A stretch of 64,000 bases of DNA from Balneola sp. (GTDB lineage Bacteria > Bacteroidota > Rhodothermia > Balneolales > Balneolaceae): NCBI GenBank assembly GCA_002694685.1, contig NZMW01000002.1, forward strand, positions 124,001 to 188,000. Direction: 5' to 3'. The notes under the pieces are model-generated. The model was not told the DNA's origin. It searched no databases and was given only the letters and a program-made list of their open reading frames with translations. Of the stretch, positions 17,659-26,579 are shown one piece after another. Position numbers and translations under genes: made by a program. Numbering within the stretch: the stretch's first letter is position 1; every line of letters begins with the position of its first letter.

Positions 17659-18729
17659 ATGAGTTTACTGATTTTTTATTTGATACTGGCGATAGGAGTT
17701 TCCTTTCTATGTTCTATTCTCGAGGCGGTTCTGCTTTCCATAACGCCATCTTTTGTAGCTGTTCTGGAGCGCGAAGGATCTTCTGCAGGGAAACTGCTAA
17801 GAGAACTGAAGCAAGACATTGACCGACCTCTTTCGGCTATTCTGAGTTTAAATACCATTGCCCACACGGTAGGTGCGGCCGGAGTTGGAGCACAGGCTCA
17901 GGTAGTATTTGGAAACGCTTATGTAAGTGTGACGTCAGCTGTACTCACGTTGCTTATTTTGGTGATTTCGGAAATCATCCCCAAAACTCTCGGGGCTACC
18001 TACTGGAAACAGTTATCCGGATTTGCTGCCAAGACCACCAAAATTCTTATTTATGTAACGTGGCCACTGGTAATGCTTTCCAAAGGAATCACCAAGTGGC
18101 TGTCGAGTGAAGATAAGCAGCCAACGGTGAGCCGGGAAGAATTCAGCGCAATGGCAGAGTTGGGATTTGAAGAAGGTGTCTTTCAAGAAGGAGAATCCAA
18201 TATTTTTAAAAACCTGATTCGTTTTAGTTCTCTTAGGGTGAAAGACATCATGACGCCGCGAATTGTAGTTGTGAAATTTCAGGAAGACCTGACGATCAAA
18301 GAAGTTCTTAATCAGAAAGAAGAACTCAGGGTTTCACGGATGCCGGTGTTTGGGGAAAATGAAGAAGACATTACCGGTTATGTGCTTAAGAATGACCTGT
18401 ACTATAATCTCTCTGAAGGAAATGAGGCTAAAAAATTAGGAGAAATTAAACGTGAAGTACTGATTATTCCCGAAACTATTTCGCTCCGAACCCTTTTTGA
18501 GAGGCTACTGGAGAAGCAAGAACACATCGCAGTAGTTGTAGATGAATATGGTGGACTTTCCGGAGTGGTGACGATGGAAGATGTGGTGGAAACGCTGCTG
18601 GGAATGGAGATTGTAGATGAAATTGACGCTATCGAAGACATGCAAAAGCTGGCCCGCCAAAAATGGAGAGAGCGCGCTAAGCGGTTAGGGATCGTGATAC
18701 CGGACAAGCTAAAGCAAAAAGAAGAATAA
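17659..18729 (+). CDS. CNNM/CorC-type membrane protein (DUF21 plus CBS pair)
   Basis: Integral membrane protein of 356 residues, probably involved in divalent cation export or homeostasis. Residues 1-155 hold the DUF21 transmembrane domain with about four hydrophobic segments (opening MSLLIFYLILAIGVSFLCSI, later VISEIIPKTLGATYW). Residues 190-310 hold two CBS domains, with VKDIMTPRIVVVKF and EHIAVVVDEYGGLSGVVTME. The usual C-terminal CorC_HlyC domain is absent, since the chain ends about 45 residues after the second CBS, as in the shorter subfamily. It follows the pseudouridine synthase closely and may be cotranscribed. The transported ion cannot be stated. Confidence 0.88.
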   Translation: MSLLIFYLILAIGVSFLCSILEAVLLSITPSFVAVLEREGSSAGKLLRELKQDIDRPLSAILSLNTIAHTVGAAGVGAQAQVVFGNAYVSVTSAVLTLLILVISEIIPKTLGATYWKQLSGFAAKTTKILIYVTWPLVMLSKGITKWLSSEDKQPTVSREEFSAMAELGFEEGVFQEGESNIFKNLIRFSSLRVKDIMTPRIVVVKFQEDLTIKEVLNQKEELRVSRMPVFGENEEDITGYVLKNDLYYNLSEGNEAKKLGEIKREVLIIPETISLRTLFERLLEKQEHIAVVVDEYGGLSGVVTMEDVVETLLGMEIVDEIDAIEDMQKLARQKWRERAKRLGIVIPDKLKQKEE

Positions 18730-18776
18730 ATTCTAAATAGCAGGGCAACGTAAAGGCCATTCACGCTTTTTAGAAA

Positions 18777-18794
18777 ATACCCCGAATGGGGTAT
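18777..18794 (+). terminator. Possible terminator hairpin after the CNNM-type gene
   Basis: ATACCCC-GAAT-GGGGTAT forms a perfect 7-bp G/C-rich stem with a four-base loop, 48 bases after the stop and before the surface locus. The downstream T run is short, so efficiency is uncertain. Confidence 0.4.
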
Positions 18795-18860
18795 GCCATT
18801 TTCAAGTTCGTTGAAATATGTTAAGCATTGAATTACCCACAATACTTAACGTTTGGCAAA

Positions 18861-19985
18861 ATGATACAAAAAATAGCTTTTGCTGCTGTTCTTGTAATGA
18901 GCAGCATTTCGACACTTTTCGCACAGCAAACACACATCGTTGATCTTTCGGGAACCGGCGATTTCACTTCTATTCATGCAGCTGTTGATGCTGCGTCTTC
19001 CGGGGATACCATCCGTGTTCAACCCGATCAATATGCTTTTACGGCAGACTTAGGAGCGATAGAGGTAGACAAGAAACTAGTTATCATTGGCTCCGGTTAT
19101 ATGCCTGTTGAGGATGGGGGCTCAGAGTTGATTGATATTACAGGTTCAGGTTTCTTTGACCTCACTGGTACTGCTGATGGTACAGTTATAAAGGGATTTA
19201 GAGTACAAGGGGCAGCTGGTTTCTTGGATACCGAAAGTGGCACAGCGAATGTAACCATTGAAGAAAATCTTTTTATTGAAGGGGTTTCCGTCTTGTACTT
19301 TCAGGGAACGGCTGACACGGTTAGAAGTAATATTTTTGCAGGTACTTCCTATTATTCAGTGAGGACTTCAAACTCTAATACTCAAATCACAAATAACCTG
19401 TTTACAGAGAATGCTATTCCTAACAGTAGCACAGGCTTAATATATGTGGCTAACGCAACAGGTGTGGTGATAGCTTATAACCTTTTTCTAAATACTGCTT
19501 CCACCACAAGCTTTACAAGACCAGACATAAACGTAATTTCCGGTTCACCTGAAGTGTACTCTAATGGGTTTGTGAATTCAACGTATACTATCAGGAATAC
19601 AGGATCAGCTTTTATAACAAATAATGGTTTCTATAATTCTGGTTCAACAGGATTAAATGCTGTTGATGAGAATCCTGTTTTTGTGGAGTTCGATTCAGAC
19701 AATCAGGAATTGACCCTAGAGGAGTTGGATGAGAATCAATATGATCTTTCTTTAGATACTGGTTCTAATTGGATTGATGCAGGTCGAACTGGAACCCCTT
19801 ATTTAGATACCGACGGTTCCAGAAGTGACATTGGGATCTTTGCAGGTTCGAATCCCTTTGATGATGGCCGTGGGGCTCCTTCAGTTCCTGTAGTAATTCA
19901 ATTTCAGGTATCACCAACTACGGTTTCACCTACGGGTACTATTACTATTCAAGCTACTGGCCGTATTGGCGCCGGGGATAATTAG
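18861..19985 (+). CDS. Secreted right-handed beta-helix repeat protein
   Basis: Exported protein of 374 residues from the ATG at 18861 (MIQKIAFAAVLVMSS), whose signal peptide ends at LFAQ. The body has THIVDLSGTGDFTSIHAAVD, the characteristic first turn of pectate-lyase-like and NosD-like helices, followed by repeated short beta strands with Asn-rich turns such as NVTIEENLFIEG, SNIFAGTSYY and NNLFTENAIP. No catalytic polysaccharide-lyase residues can be assigned. It ends SPTGTITIQATGRIGAGDN and lacks the sorting domain seen on other exported proteins here. An earlier in-frame ATG at 18828 would put a polar leader before the signal and is disfavoured. It precedes the giant surface protein by 63 bases. 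Confidence 0.8.
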   Translation: MIQKIAFAAVLVMSSISTLFAQQTHIVDLSGTGDFTSIHAAVDAASSGDTIRVQPDQYAFTADLGAIEVDKKLVIIGSGYMPVEDGGSELIDITGSGFFDLTGTADGTVIKGFRVQGAAGFLDTESGTANVTIEENLFIEGVSVLYFQGTADTVRSNIFAGTSYYSVRTSNSNTQITNNLFTENAIPNSSTGLIYVANATGVVIAYNLFLNTASTTSFTRPDINVISGSPEVYSNGFVNSTYTIRNTGSAFITNNGFYNSGSTGLNAVDENPVFVEFDSDNQELTLEELDENQYDLSLDTGSNWIDAGRTGTPYLDTDGSRSDIGIFAGSNPFDDGRGAPSVPVVIQFQVSPTTVSPTGTITIQATGRIGAGDN

Positions 19986-20048
19986 TAGGAATTCTATTTC
20001 AGGATTCAACTAATAGTTACTAATTAAAACCGAATACGGGGTAGAATA

Positions 20049-23000
20049 GTGAGCGATTTTTATAACAAAGAAAGAAAAAGTAAGAAATGGGTTTTTCGGG
20101 GTATAATCTTTTTATGCCTCCTGTTTCTTGCCAATATTACAGCCACAGCTGAACAACAGCTGGTTGCTGCTGAATATTATGTGGATACGGACCCGGGAGT
20201 GGGAATGGGAACAGCCATCCCAAGTACAACCGATGGCACATTCGATGCTTCCACAGAAAGCGTGACGATAAACTTGTCAGGCGGGGCATATACTGAAGGG
20301 CAACATAAAATATATGTCCGATTTAAAGATACCGACGGGAATTGGGGACCGGCAAAAGGTCAGGTTTTTCAAATTCGACAAGATGCGGATTTTACCTATG
20401 CTCTTTCTAAGGGAGAATACTATATAGATACAGATCCCGGAGAAGGAAACGGTCAGCCGCTTACTGCGGAGGACGGAACCTTCGATGAAGCCCTTGAAAC
20501 GGTAAATAATGAAATTTCGCTAACCGGGCTTTCGGATGGACCGCATAAAATATTCACTCGTTTTCAGGATAATACCGGGAATTGGGGAGCACCTAAGGGC
20601 TTTCAGTTTACCGTACAATCTTCCGAAGAAGAAGACCTGGTTATTCAATCCGCAGAGTATTTTATCAATACCGATCCGGGCGAAGGGTTAGGAACACCCA
20701 TTGGTGCTCCAAAAGATGGGGCTTTTGATGAGCAGATTGAAGAGCTGGAAGCAAGTTTTAATGTATCTGGATTAGGGGTAGGTCGCCATTATGCTTATTT
20801 CCGTGTAAGAGCTTCCAACGGCAGATGGGGACCGGCTCGGGGAGTTCCGTTTCAAGTCGAAAATATCGTTTATATAGATCAGGCTGAATACTTTTTTGAT
20901 AGTGATCCGGGCGAAGGTGCAGGGACTCCAATCACGGTAGCAAAAGATGGGAATTTCGATTCTGATTCTGAAGAAATTGATTTAGACATCGACATGTCTG
21001 ACACCGGATTAGATGTTGGACTTCATACCATGTATTTGCGATTCAAAAATTCGAAAGGAGAGTGGAGTCAGACATCTTCACAACAGATTACAGTTCAGAC
21101 TCGCCCCGCTATTACACTTTCAACGGATACTCTTCTATTCAGTGAACCAGTAGTTGTGGGTGACAGTTTAACCCAAACATTTACGGTTGGTAACGACGGT
21201 GATGCGGCTTTGAATATCACCAACATCACTTCTTCGACAGCGGACTTTAGCGTGAACCAAACCACGGGGTCGATTGCCGCCAACTCAAGTGATGAACTCA
21301 CTTTTACCGTGACTTACAAACCTACCTCAGCCGGAGATAAAAATGCGGTACTGACCATTGCCAATAACGATCAGAATAAAACCATCCGCCTGTTAGGATC
21401 GGCCCTTGCCAAAGAGCCCGTCATGGTGCTTTCAACAACCAGCTTAGACTATGGCACGGTGTTAGTCGGAGATAGTGTATCCAGCTATGTCGCAGTTTAT
21501 AACACCGGATATGACACGCTCGATCTTTCTAATATTTCTGTAAACTCAGGGGAATTTAAAGTTACGACCCCAAATAGAAGGTTACGCCCGCAATCCTCTT
21601 TAACCGATAGCTTGGTTATTAATGTGGCACTAGTCCCGGAATCTGAAGGGAATAAAACGGCGACTCTTTCTCTTGGAGGAAATGTGACGACGCAGACGGT
21701 AAGTTTAGCAGGAACCGCACAACTGAATCCTCAACCTACTATTGCTTTAAATTCGGATAGTCTTTCATTTGGAGCGGTTGAAATAGGCAGAGACTCTATG
21801 CGAACCCTTCAAGTTCGAAACCTTGGAACCAATACGTTGACTCTATCTTCAATCAGCGTTTCGGGAAGTGCTTTTTCTGCCGGTATCTCTGCTCCACAAG
21901 ATATAGAAAGGGGCAGTCCGCTGAACATACCGATATCCTTTTCTCCTAGCACGGCCTCTGGTTTTTCCGGAAGTGTCACCATCGCGAGTAACGATGCCGC
22001 CAATAGTACAGTTGAGGTAGTCTTTACAGGGGAAGGAACAACGGGACCTCCTACAAAAATACTCTCAGTAAACCCTGAGTCTTTAGATTTTGGACAAGTA
22101 ACTTTTGCTGATACTGCAAAACAAGTTATCACTTTATTGAACGAGGGGAATGCCACTTTAAAGGTAACCGTGATTGCTTCTGACGTGAGTGACTTCTTTG
22201 TTGTTGGCGGCCCAACCCCTAATGCTCCGTTATTTATTCCGGCTGAATCGTCAGCTGATGTTGAAGTGTCTTTTGCTCCTTCGGCCGGCGCCGACCAAAC
22301 CTTTACCGGGGAGTTATCCATTAGCAGTGATCGTACAGATTCAGATGAGCCTGAAGTAGTAGCAATGACCGGTGTCGGTGTGGATCAACCCACTCCAAAC
22401 ATCCAGTTAAGCACGCGAACACTTGCCTTTGGAGAGCTTCGAACTGGCAATTCATCTTCACTGTCATTCAGCCTGACCAATGGAGGAAATGCCACTCTTG
22501 ATATTTCAAACGTTTCCATCAATAACAATGCATTTAGTTTAACATCACCATCATCGGTTTCAATTAGCTTGGCTCCTCGGGAAAGTCAGGATTTTACGGT
22601 TGACTTCAGCCCGAACGAAGTTCAGGTATTTGAAGCAGAATTGGTTATCAGCAGCAATATAAATCCGGTTTCTTTAGACTTGACTGGAGAAGGGGTTACA
22701 CTTTCCACTGGGGTTGATTCAGTTGAAGTCCGCTCAAATACCGACCCGGTTGTAACCGGACAAGCGGTGCCGATAACTATTAGTCCAACAGGCTTGGGAA
22801 GTAATGGTTCTGCTCATATCTACTATAAAGCCGGAGGTGGTGGCGAAGTAAGTAGTTATACAAGAGTAGCCATGCAGGTAAATAGCTCTGGGATTTATTC
22901 AACTTCCATTCCTTCAAACTTATCTTCAGAAAAAGGGATTTCTTATTGGTTTGAAGTGAGTGACGGGATAGAATCTGTGACTTCGCCAACCACAAACCCA

Positions 23001-24362
23001 CATTTAAACCCATACAGTGTCATGGTTGAGATTCCTGATGGATTGGTTAAAAATTCGCCCCAACCTGCAGGATCGGGACAGAATTTCTATCGCCTGATAT
23101 CTGTTCCGTTGACGCTTACAGCCGGAAGCATTGATACCGTACTCAAGAACTTTGGTCCGGCTGATGATACCAGCTGGCGACTTTTCAGGTGGCAGTCGGG
23201 CAGTTATATAGAGCACTCGGCAAGTAGTTTTGAGTCTTTTGCTCCGGGACGTGGTTATTGGTTTATAACTACAACGGCAGCTTCTATTCAAACCGGAGGA
23301 GGGACAAGTGCTCGCACTGATGAACCTTTCAGTGTATTCTTGCAGCCGGGCTGGAATATGATCGGCTCACCATTCACCTACAATACCAGCTGGGATAATG
23401 CAGAAATTCCGGACGGCGTAGAAAATTTGTGGGCTTATGATGGAAACGGATTCACAAACAGCACAACCTTAGCTCCATGGGAAGGATACTTCGTTAACAA
23501 TACAACGAATAATCCTGTTGAGCTGAAGTTAAGTGCGGTGGAATCCAGTGCGGCTAAGAGGAAACAAAAGCTGTACGCCGGCCATGCTTTAGGGTTTGAT
23601 GCCGAAGCAGGATGGTCAATACAGATTAGCGCAGAATCGGGGATAGTAAAAGATGGCTATAACTTTGCGGGAGTACTTCCTGAGGCTCTTGATGGTAGTG
23701 ACGAGTTGGATCGCAGTGACGCTCCAAAACAACCCGGACAGTATCTGCAAGTTGCTTTTATAGGAGAAGATCAGCAAAAAAGAGCAGTGGATATGCGTCA
23801 GCCAACAAGCAGTGGCCACTACTGGGATTTTGAAGTAAATACAAATACGAGCGCTTCAAATATCACGCTGGATTTATCAGTAATTGGCGAGATTCCTTCC
23901 GGATTCAATATGCAGCTTATTGATAAAGATCAGAAAACGCTCTGGAATCTTGAGAATGAAGAGGATATGAAGCGATCTATACGTTCGGCTATGGGAGATT
24001 CACTAAGCAGGTCATTCCGGCTGGTTGTTGGTACAGAAGCATTCCTGAGCGTCAACAATCTTGGGATAAGTGAAACACCGGAATCGTTTGTGCTGAAGCA
24101 TAACTATCCAAACCCATTCAACCCTTCAACAACTATTGTGTTTGGGTTACCGGAAGCCTCAGATGTTACGCTCGAAATCTATAATTCCATCGGTCGCAAA
24201 GTGGCTACCGTCATCAACAAGCGTATGGATGCGGGATATCACAATTTCATTTGGGATGCCTCCAGTGTAGCAAGTGGCGTGTATTTTTATAGGATGACAG
24301 CACAGGCAGGCAGTGGTAAATCAACGTTTACCAAAATTCAGAAAATGACGCTGATCAAATAG
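20049..24362 (+). CDS. Giant multi-repeat surface protein with C-terminal sorting domain
   Basis: Exported protein of 1437 residues from a GTG start; the signal peptide core FRGIIFLCLLFLANITATA lies at about 17-34. Four tandem units of roughly 73-80 residues cover about 38-350, each opening with AEYYxDTDPGxGxG and closing with xRFxDxxGxWG. Five HYDIN/choice-of-anchor-D type beta repeats of about 100 residues follow (353-880), each with LSxxxLxFGxVxxG. A further beta-rich region (about 890-1330) includes ISVPLTLTAGSIDTVLKNFG and a second GWNMIGSPF block. The C-terminus is the sorting domain NYPNPFNPSTTIVFGLPEA ending FTKIQKMTLIK. The likely role is adhesion or surface architecture; no enzyme motif is seen. 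It leads into the CsgG-like gene after 42 bases. Confidence 0.87.
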   Translation: MSDFYNKERKSKKWVFRGIIFLCLLFLANITATAEQQLVAAEYYVDTDPGVGMGTAIPSTTDGTFDASTESVTINLSGGAYTEGQHKIYVRFKDTDGNWGPAKGQVFQIRQDADFTYALSKGEYYIDTDPGEGNGQPLTAEDGTFDEALETVNNEISLTGLSDGPHKIFTRFQDNTGNWGAPKGFQFTVQSSEEEDLVIQSAEYFINTDPGEGLGTPIGAPKDGAFDEQIEELEASFNVSGLGVGRHYAYFRVRASNGRWGPARGVPFQVENIVYIDQAEYFFDSDPGEGAGTPITVAKDGNFDSDSEEIDLDIDMSDTGLDVGLHTMYLRFKNSKGEWSQTSSQQITVQTRPAITLSTDTLLFSEPVVVGDSLTQTFTVGNDGDAALNITNITSSTADFSVNQTTGSIAANSSDELTFTVTYKPTSAGDKNAVLTIANNDQNKTIRLLGSALAKEPVMVLSTTSLDYGTVLVGDSVSSYVAVYNTGYDTLDLSNISVNSGEFKVTTPNRRLRPQSSLTDSLVINVALVPESEGNKTATLSLGGNVTTQTVSLAGTAQLNPQPTIALNSDSLSFGAVEIGRDSMRTLQVRNLGTNTLTLSSISVSGSAFSAGISAPQDIERGSPLNIPISFSPSTASGFSGSVTIASNDAANSTVEVVFTGEGTTGPPTKILSVNPESLDFGQVTFADTAKQVITLLNEGNATLKVTVIASDVSDFFVVGGPTPNAPLFIPAESSADVEVSFAPSAGADQTFTGELSISSDRTDSDEPEVVAMTGVGVDQPTPNIQLSTRTLAFGELRTGNSSSLSFSLTNGGNATLDISNVSINNNAFSLTSPSSVSISLAPRESQDFTVDFSPNEVQVFEAELVISSNINPVSLDLTGEGVTLSTGVDSVEVRSNTDPVVTGQAVPITISPTGLGSNGSAHIYYKAGGGGEVSSYTRVAMQVNSSGIYSTSIPSNLSSEKGISYWFEVSDGIESVTSPTTNPHLNPYSVMVEIPDGLVKNSPQPAGSGQNFYRLISVPLTLTAGSIDTVLKNFGPADDTSWRLFRWQSGSYIEHSASSFESFAPGRGYWFITTTAASIQTGGGTSARTDEPFSVFLQPGWNMIGSPFTYNTSWDNAEIPDGVENLWAYDGNGFTNSTTLAPWEGYFVNNTTNNPVELKLSAVESSAAKRKQKLYAGHALGFDAEAGWSIQISAESGIVKDGYNFAGVLPEALDGSDELDRSDAPKQPGQYLQVAFIGEDQQKRAVDMRQPTSSGHYWDFEVNTNTSASNITLDLSVIGEIPSGFNMQLIDKDQKTLWNLENEEDMKRSIRSAMGDSLSRSFRLVVGTEAFLSVNNLGISETPESFVLKHNYPNPFNPSTTIVFGLPEASDVTLEIYNSIGRKVATVINKRMDAGYHNFIWDASSVASGVYFYRMTAQAGSGKSTFTKIQKMTLIK

Positions 24363-24404
24363 TCACCTACTAGCAAAATTTTTAATTCAGAACACCTTAG
24401 AGTT

Positions 24405-25025
24405 ATGAATCCATTCAAGACCACATTCAACAAAACACTTTTAGTAACTTTATTCTTTGCCGTGATTAGCAGTTCACTTTTGATAGCTCAGGAAAGGGTA
24501 GCTGTATTTGATTTCCGGGTTACTTCGGGGATGTCAGATAATGTAGCGGTCACGCTGACCAACAAATTCAGAAATGAAATGGCTAAGACCGGAAATTATA
24601 TAATGGTTGAGCGATCTGCGATGGAACAGGTGCTTTCTGAGCAGCGCTTCAGTGCATCTGATTTAGCTGACCAAGACAAGGCAGTACAGTTAGGGCGTTT
24701 ACTTTCAGCTTCCAAAGTAGTAGTAGCCGATATCGGGAAAATTGGAAATACCTACTCGACCTTCGTGCGACTGATTGATGTGCAAACTGCTTCCATCGAA
24801 AATTCAGAATCGTTAGAATATGAAGGAGAACAGTCCGGTTTGCTGAAAGAATATGAAATTCTCGCTCAGAAATTAGCCGGAACCTATGTAGAAAAGAAAA
24901 AAAGAGGCTGGCTATATGCAACCGGGGTAGCAGTACTTGGAGGGGCTGCGGCCGGGTTCTTGCTGCTTTCAAATGGCGGGGGCAGTGGCAGTTTGCCGGG
25001 CCCACCGAGTCCACCCTCAAATTAA
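24405..25025 (+). CDS. CsgG/LpoB-like exported protein
   Basis: Protein of 206 residues with a hydrophobic export signal ending around SSLLIAQ (residue 28). Residues 30-150 resemble the CsgG/TolB-N-like fold: ERVAVFDFRVTSG, VALTLTNKFRNEM-type helix, YIMVERSAMEQVLSEQRF, and LGRLLSASKVVVADIGKIG. CsgG-related proteins form outer-membrane secretion pores or act as envelope accessory proteins. An unusual C-terminal hydrophobic stretch (WLYATGVAVLGGAAAGFLLL, about 168-188) followed by a Gly/Pro/Ser-rich tail suggests a second membrane contact. No lipobox Cys is present, unlike classical CsgG. The gene sits 15 bases before an LPP20-like gene. Confidence 0.78.
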   Translation: MNPFKTTFNKTLLVTLFFAVISSSLLIAQERVAVFDFRVTSGMSDNVAVTLTNKFRNEMAKTGNYIMVERSAMEQVLSEQRFSASDLADQDKAVQLGRLLSASKVVVADIGKIGNTYSTFVRLIDVQTASIENSESLEYEGEQSGLLKEYEILAQKLAGTYVEKKKRGWLYATGVAVLGGAAAGFLLLSNGGGSGSLPGPPSPPSN

Positions 25026-25040
25026 ACCTCAGGAAGGACA

Positions 25041-26441
25041 ATGAATAAAATCAGGGGGAAGGTGCGGGTAAAGAAAACAAATCAAAGGTATTTGTATGTG
25101 GTATTGTGGGTAACAATAGCGTTTGGATCACTCCAAACGACGAACGCACAGCAAAAACCGGATTGGCTTCTTAATTATCCGTCCGACCCCCTATTTTATT
25201 ATGGTGTTGGCGGGATTGAAAAAGCTGATGGTGATACCGAATTTCAATCAAAAGCACGTGAAATCGCACTCGGAGAGCTAATATCTCAAATTGAAGTGAA
25301 TGTTGCCAGTACCACCAATACATCCGAAATGGAAGTGAATGGGGAATATGGAAATTCATTTTCTCAACTGATTCAGCTGCAGGCACAAAAGACGATAGAG
25401 GATTTCGAGGTGGTCGATTCTTGGCAGAACGAGAAAGAATTCTGGATTATGATTCGTCTTTCAAAACAGAAGTATTTACAAAGGCTGCGGGAGAAAATGA
25501 TGCTTGCCAGTTCCCAGGCAGTTACCGCACTAAGGGACGGAAATGCAGCTTTCGACGAGAAAAATTACAGTACCGCCTTATCATCTTATGTGAGAGCAGT
25601 AGCTGATATCAGTCCATATCTGGATCAGCTTCCGGATGCTGTTTTTGAAGATGAATCAATCAACCTTTTTTCAACCCTTAGGTCGAGGATTCAAAACAGC
25701 ATAGATAAACTAGAGGTTTCTTCAAGTGAAGGTCCTGAGGATGTCCGAATTGGGAAAGCCGCGGATCAGCCTTTTTCTGTGAAAGTGGTAAATGAATCTG
25801 GGAGCCCGGTAAATGGAATTCCATTCAAATTTCATTTCACAAGAGGAGAAGGAGAACTGGAGAGATCTTCCAATACCAACCAAAATGGTGAAGCCCGTTC
25901 TCAACTTTCTAAACTTACTGGAGATGACAAACTACAGATTGTTATGGCAGAACTGAATTTGATCAGCTTCCTTCCTGAAGAAAACAAGAATGAGTTTATG
26001 CAAAACTTGTTGGGTAGCTTCAGCGGACTTTCTGCCCGATTTATTATCAGAGCAAGCGGGGTGCCGGTTTACCTTGAATATTCAGAAACCTTCTTAGGTG
26101 AACAAAAATCGACTAATTATATCCAGCCTGTTCTTACACAGCTATTCAACGAAGAGAGCTATGTTTTTACGGATGAACTGAATGATGCTGAACTTTACAT
26201 AGAACTGGAAACATCGGCCCGGGAAGGCAGCGAGACGTATGGTCTGTACTCTGCTTTTGTGGAGTATAAAATTACAGCCACCAGCCTAATATCGGGTGAA
26301 GAAGTAGCTACTTATTCCGTTGTAGACATAAAAGGAATCAGCGATAGCTATGAAAAAGCAGCAGCCAAAGCCTATGAAGTGGGAGTCGATTCTCTGAAAG
26401 CAAACCTCAGAACTAAACTTATTTCACAAATAGAGAAGTAG
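25041..26441 (+). CDS. LPP20-like exported protein
   Basis: Exported 466-residue protein. A basic start is followed by a hydrophobic segment ending TTNAQQKP (about residue 39). Residues 40-155 match the LPP20/FlgP-like fold: KPDWLLNYPSDPLFYYGVGG, then AREIALGELISQIEVNV and DSWQNEKEFWIMIRLSK. The remainder, including a beta-sandwich Ig-like stretch near 240-290 (VKVVNESGSPVNGIPFKFHF), is not assignable to a named family. LPP20-fold and CsgG-fold proteins are often neighbours in envelope structures such as Vibrio flagellar outer rings; that parallel is only suggestive here. It is the last gene of the 18.8-26.4 kb surface locus. Confidence 0.75.
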   Translation: MNKIRGKVRVKKTNQRYLYVVLWVTIAFGSLQTTNAQQKPDWLLNYPSDPLFYYGVGGIEKADGDTEFQSKAREIALGELISQIEVNVASTTNTSEMEVNGEYGNSFSQLIQLQAQKTIEDFEVVDSWQNEKEFWIMIRLSKQKYLQRLREKMMLASSQAVTALRDGNAAFDEKNYSTALSSYVRAVADISPYLDQLPDAVFEDESINLFSTLRSRIQNSIDKLEVSSSEGPEDVRIGKAADQPFSVKVVNESGSPVNGIPFKFHFTRGEGELERSSNTNQNGEARSQLSKLTGDDKLQIVMAELNLISFLPEENKNEFMQNLLGSFSGLSARFIIRASGVPVYLEYSETFLGEQKSTNYIQPVLTQLFNEESYVFTDELNDAELYIELETSAREGSETYGLYSAFVEYKITATSLISGEEVATYSVVDIKGISDSYEKAAAKAYEVGVDSLKANLRTKLISQIEK

Positions 26442-26458
26442 GGTCTTGCCCGGTGTTT

Positions 26459-26550
26459 GTCATTTCGCGGCGAATGCCCGAAATCTGGTTGTTATATACA
26501 GCAACATAATGCGATTTTAAGATCCAGATCCCTGCCTGCGCAGGGATGAC
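26459..26550. repeat. Family A composite palindromic repeat, copy 2
   Basis: Left arm GTCATTTCGCGGCGAATGCC running into CGAAATCTGG; right arm CCAGATCCCTGCCTGCGCAG followed by GGATGAC. The arms are inverted relative to copy 1 and separated by about 35 bases. It lies between two convergent genes and could serve as a 3' structure for both. Confidence 0.75.
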
Positions 26551-26579
26551 TACTGAGATAGTAAATTCATTTGTACTGT

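Noticed and set aside
21809-22321. 170-codon minus-strand ORF inside the giant surface protein
   Set aside because: Complement of the beta-repeat codons; repetitive low-complexity translation.
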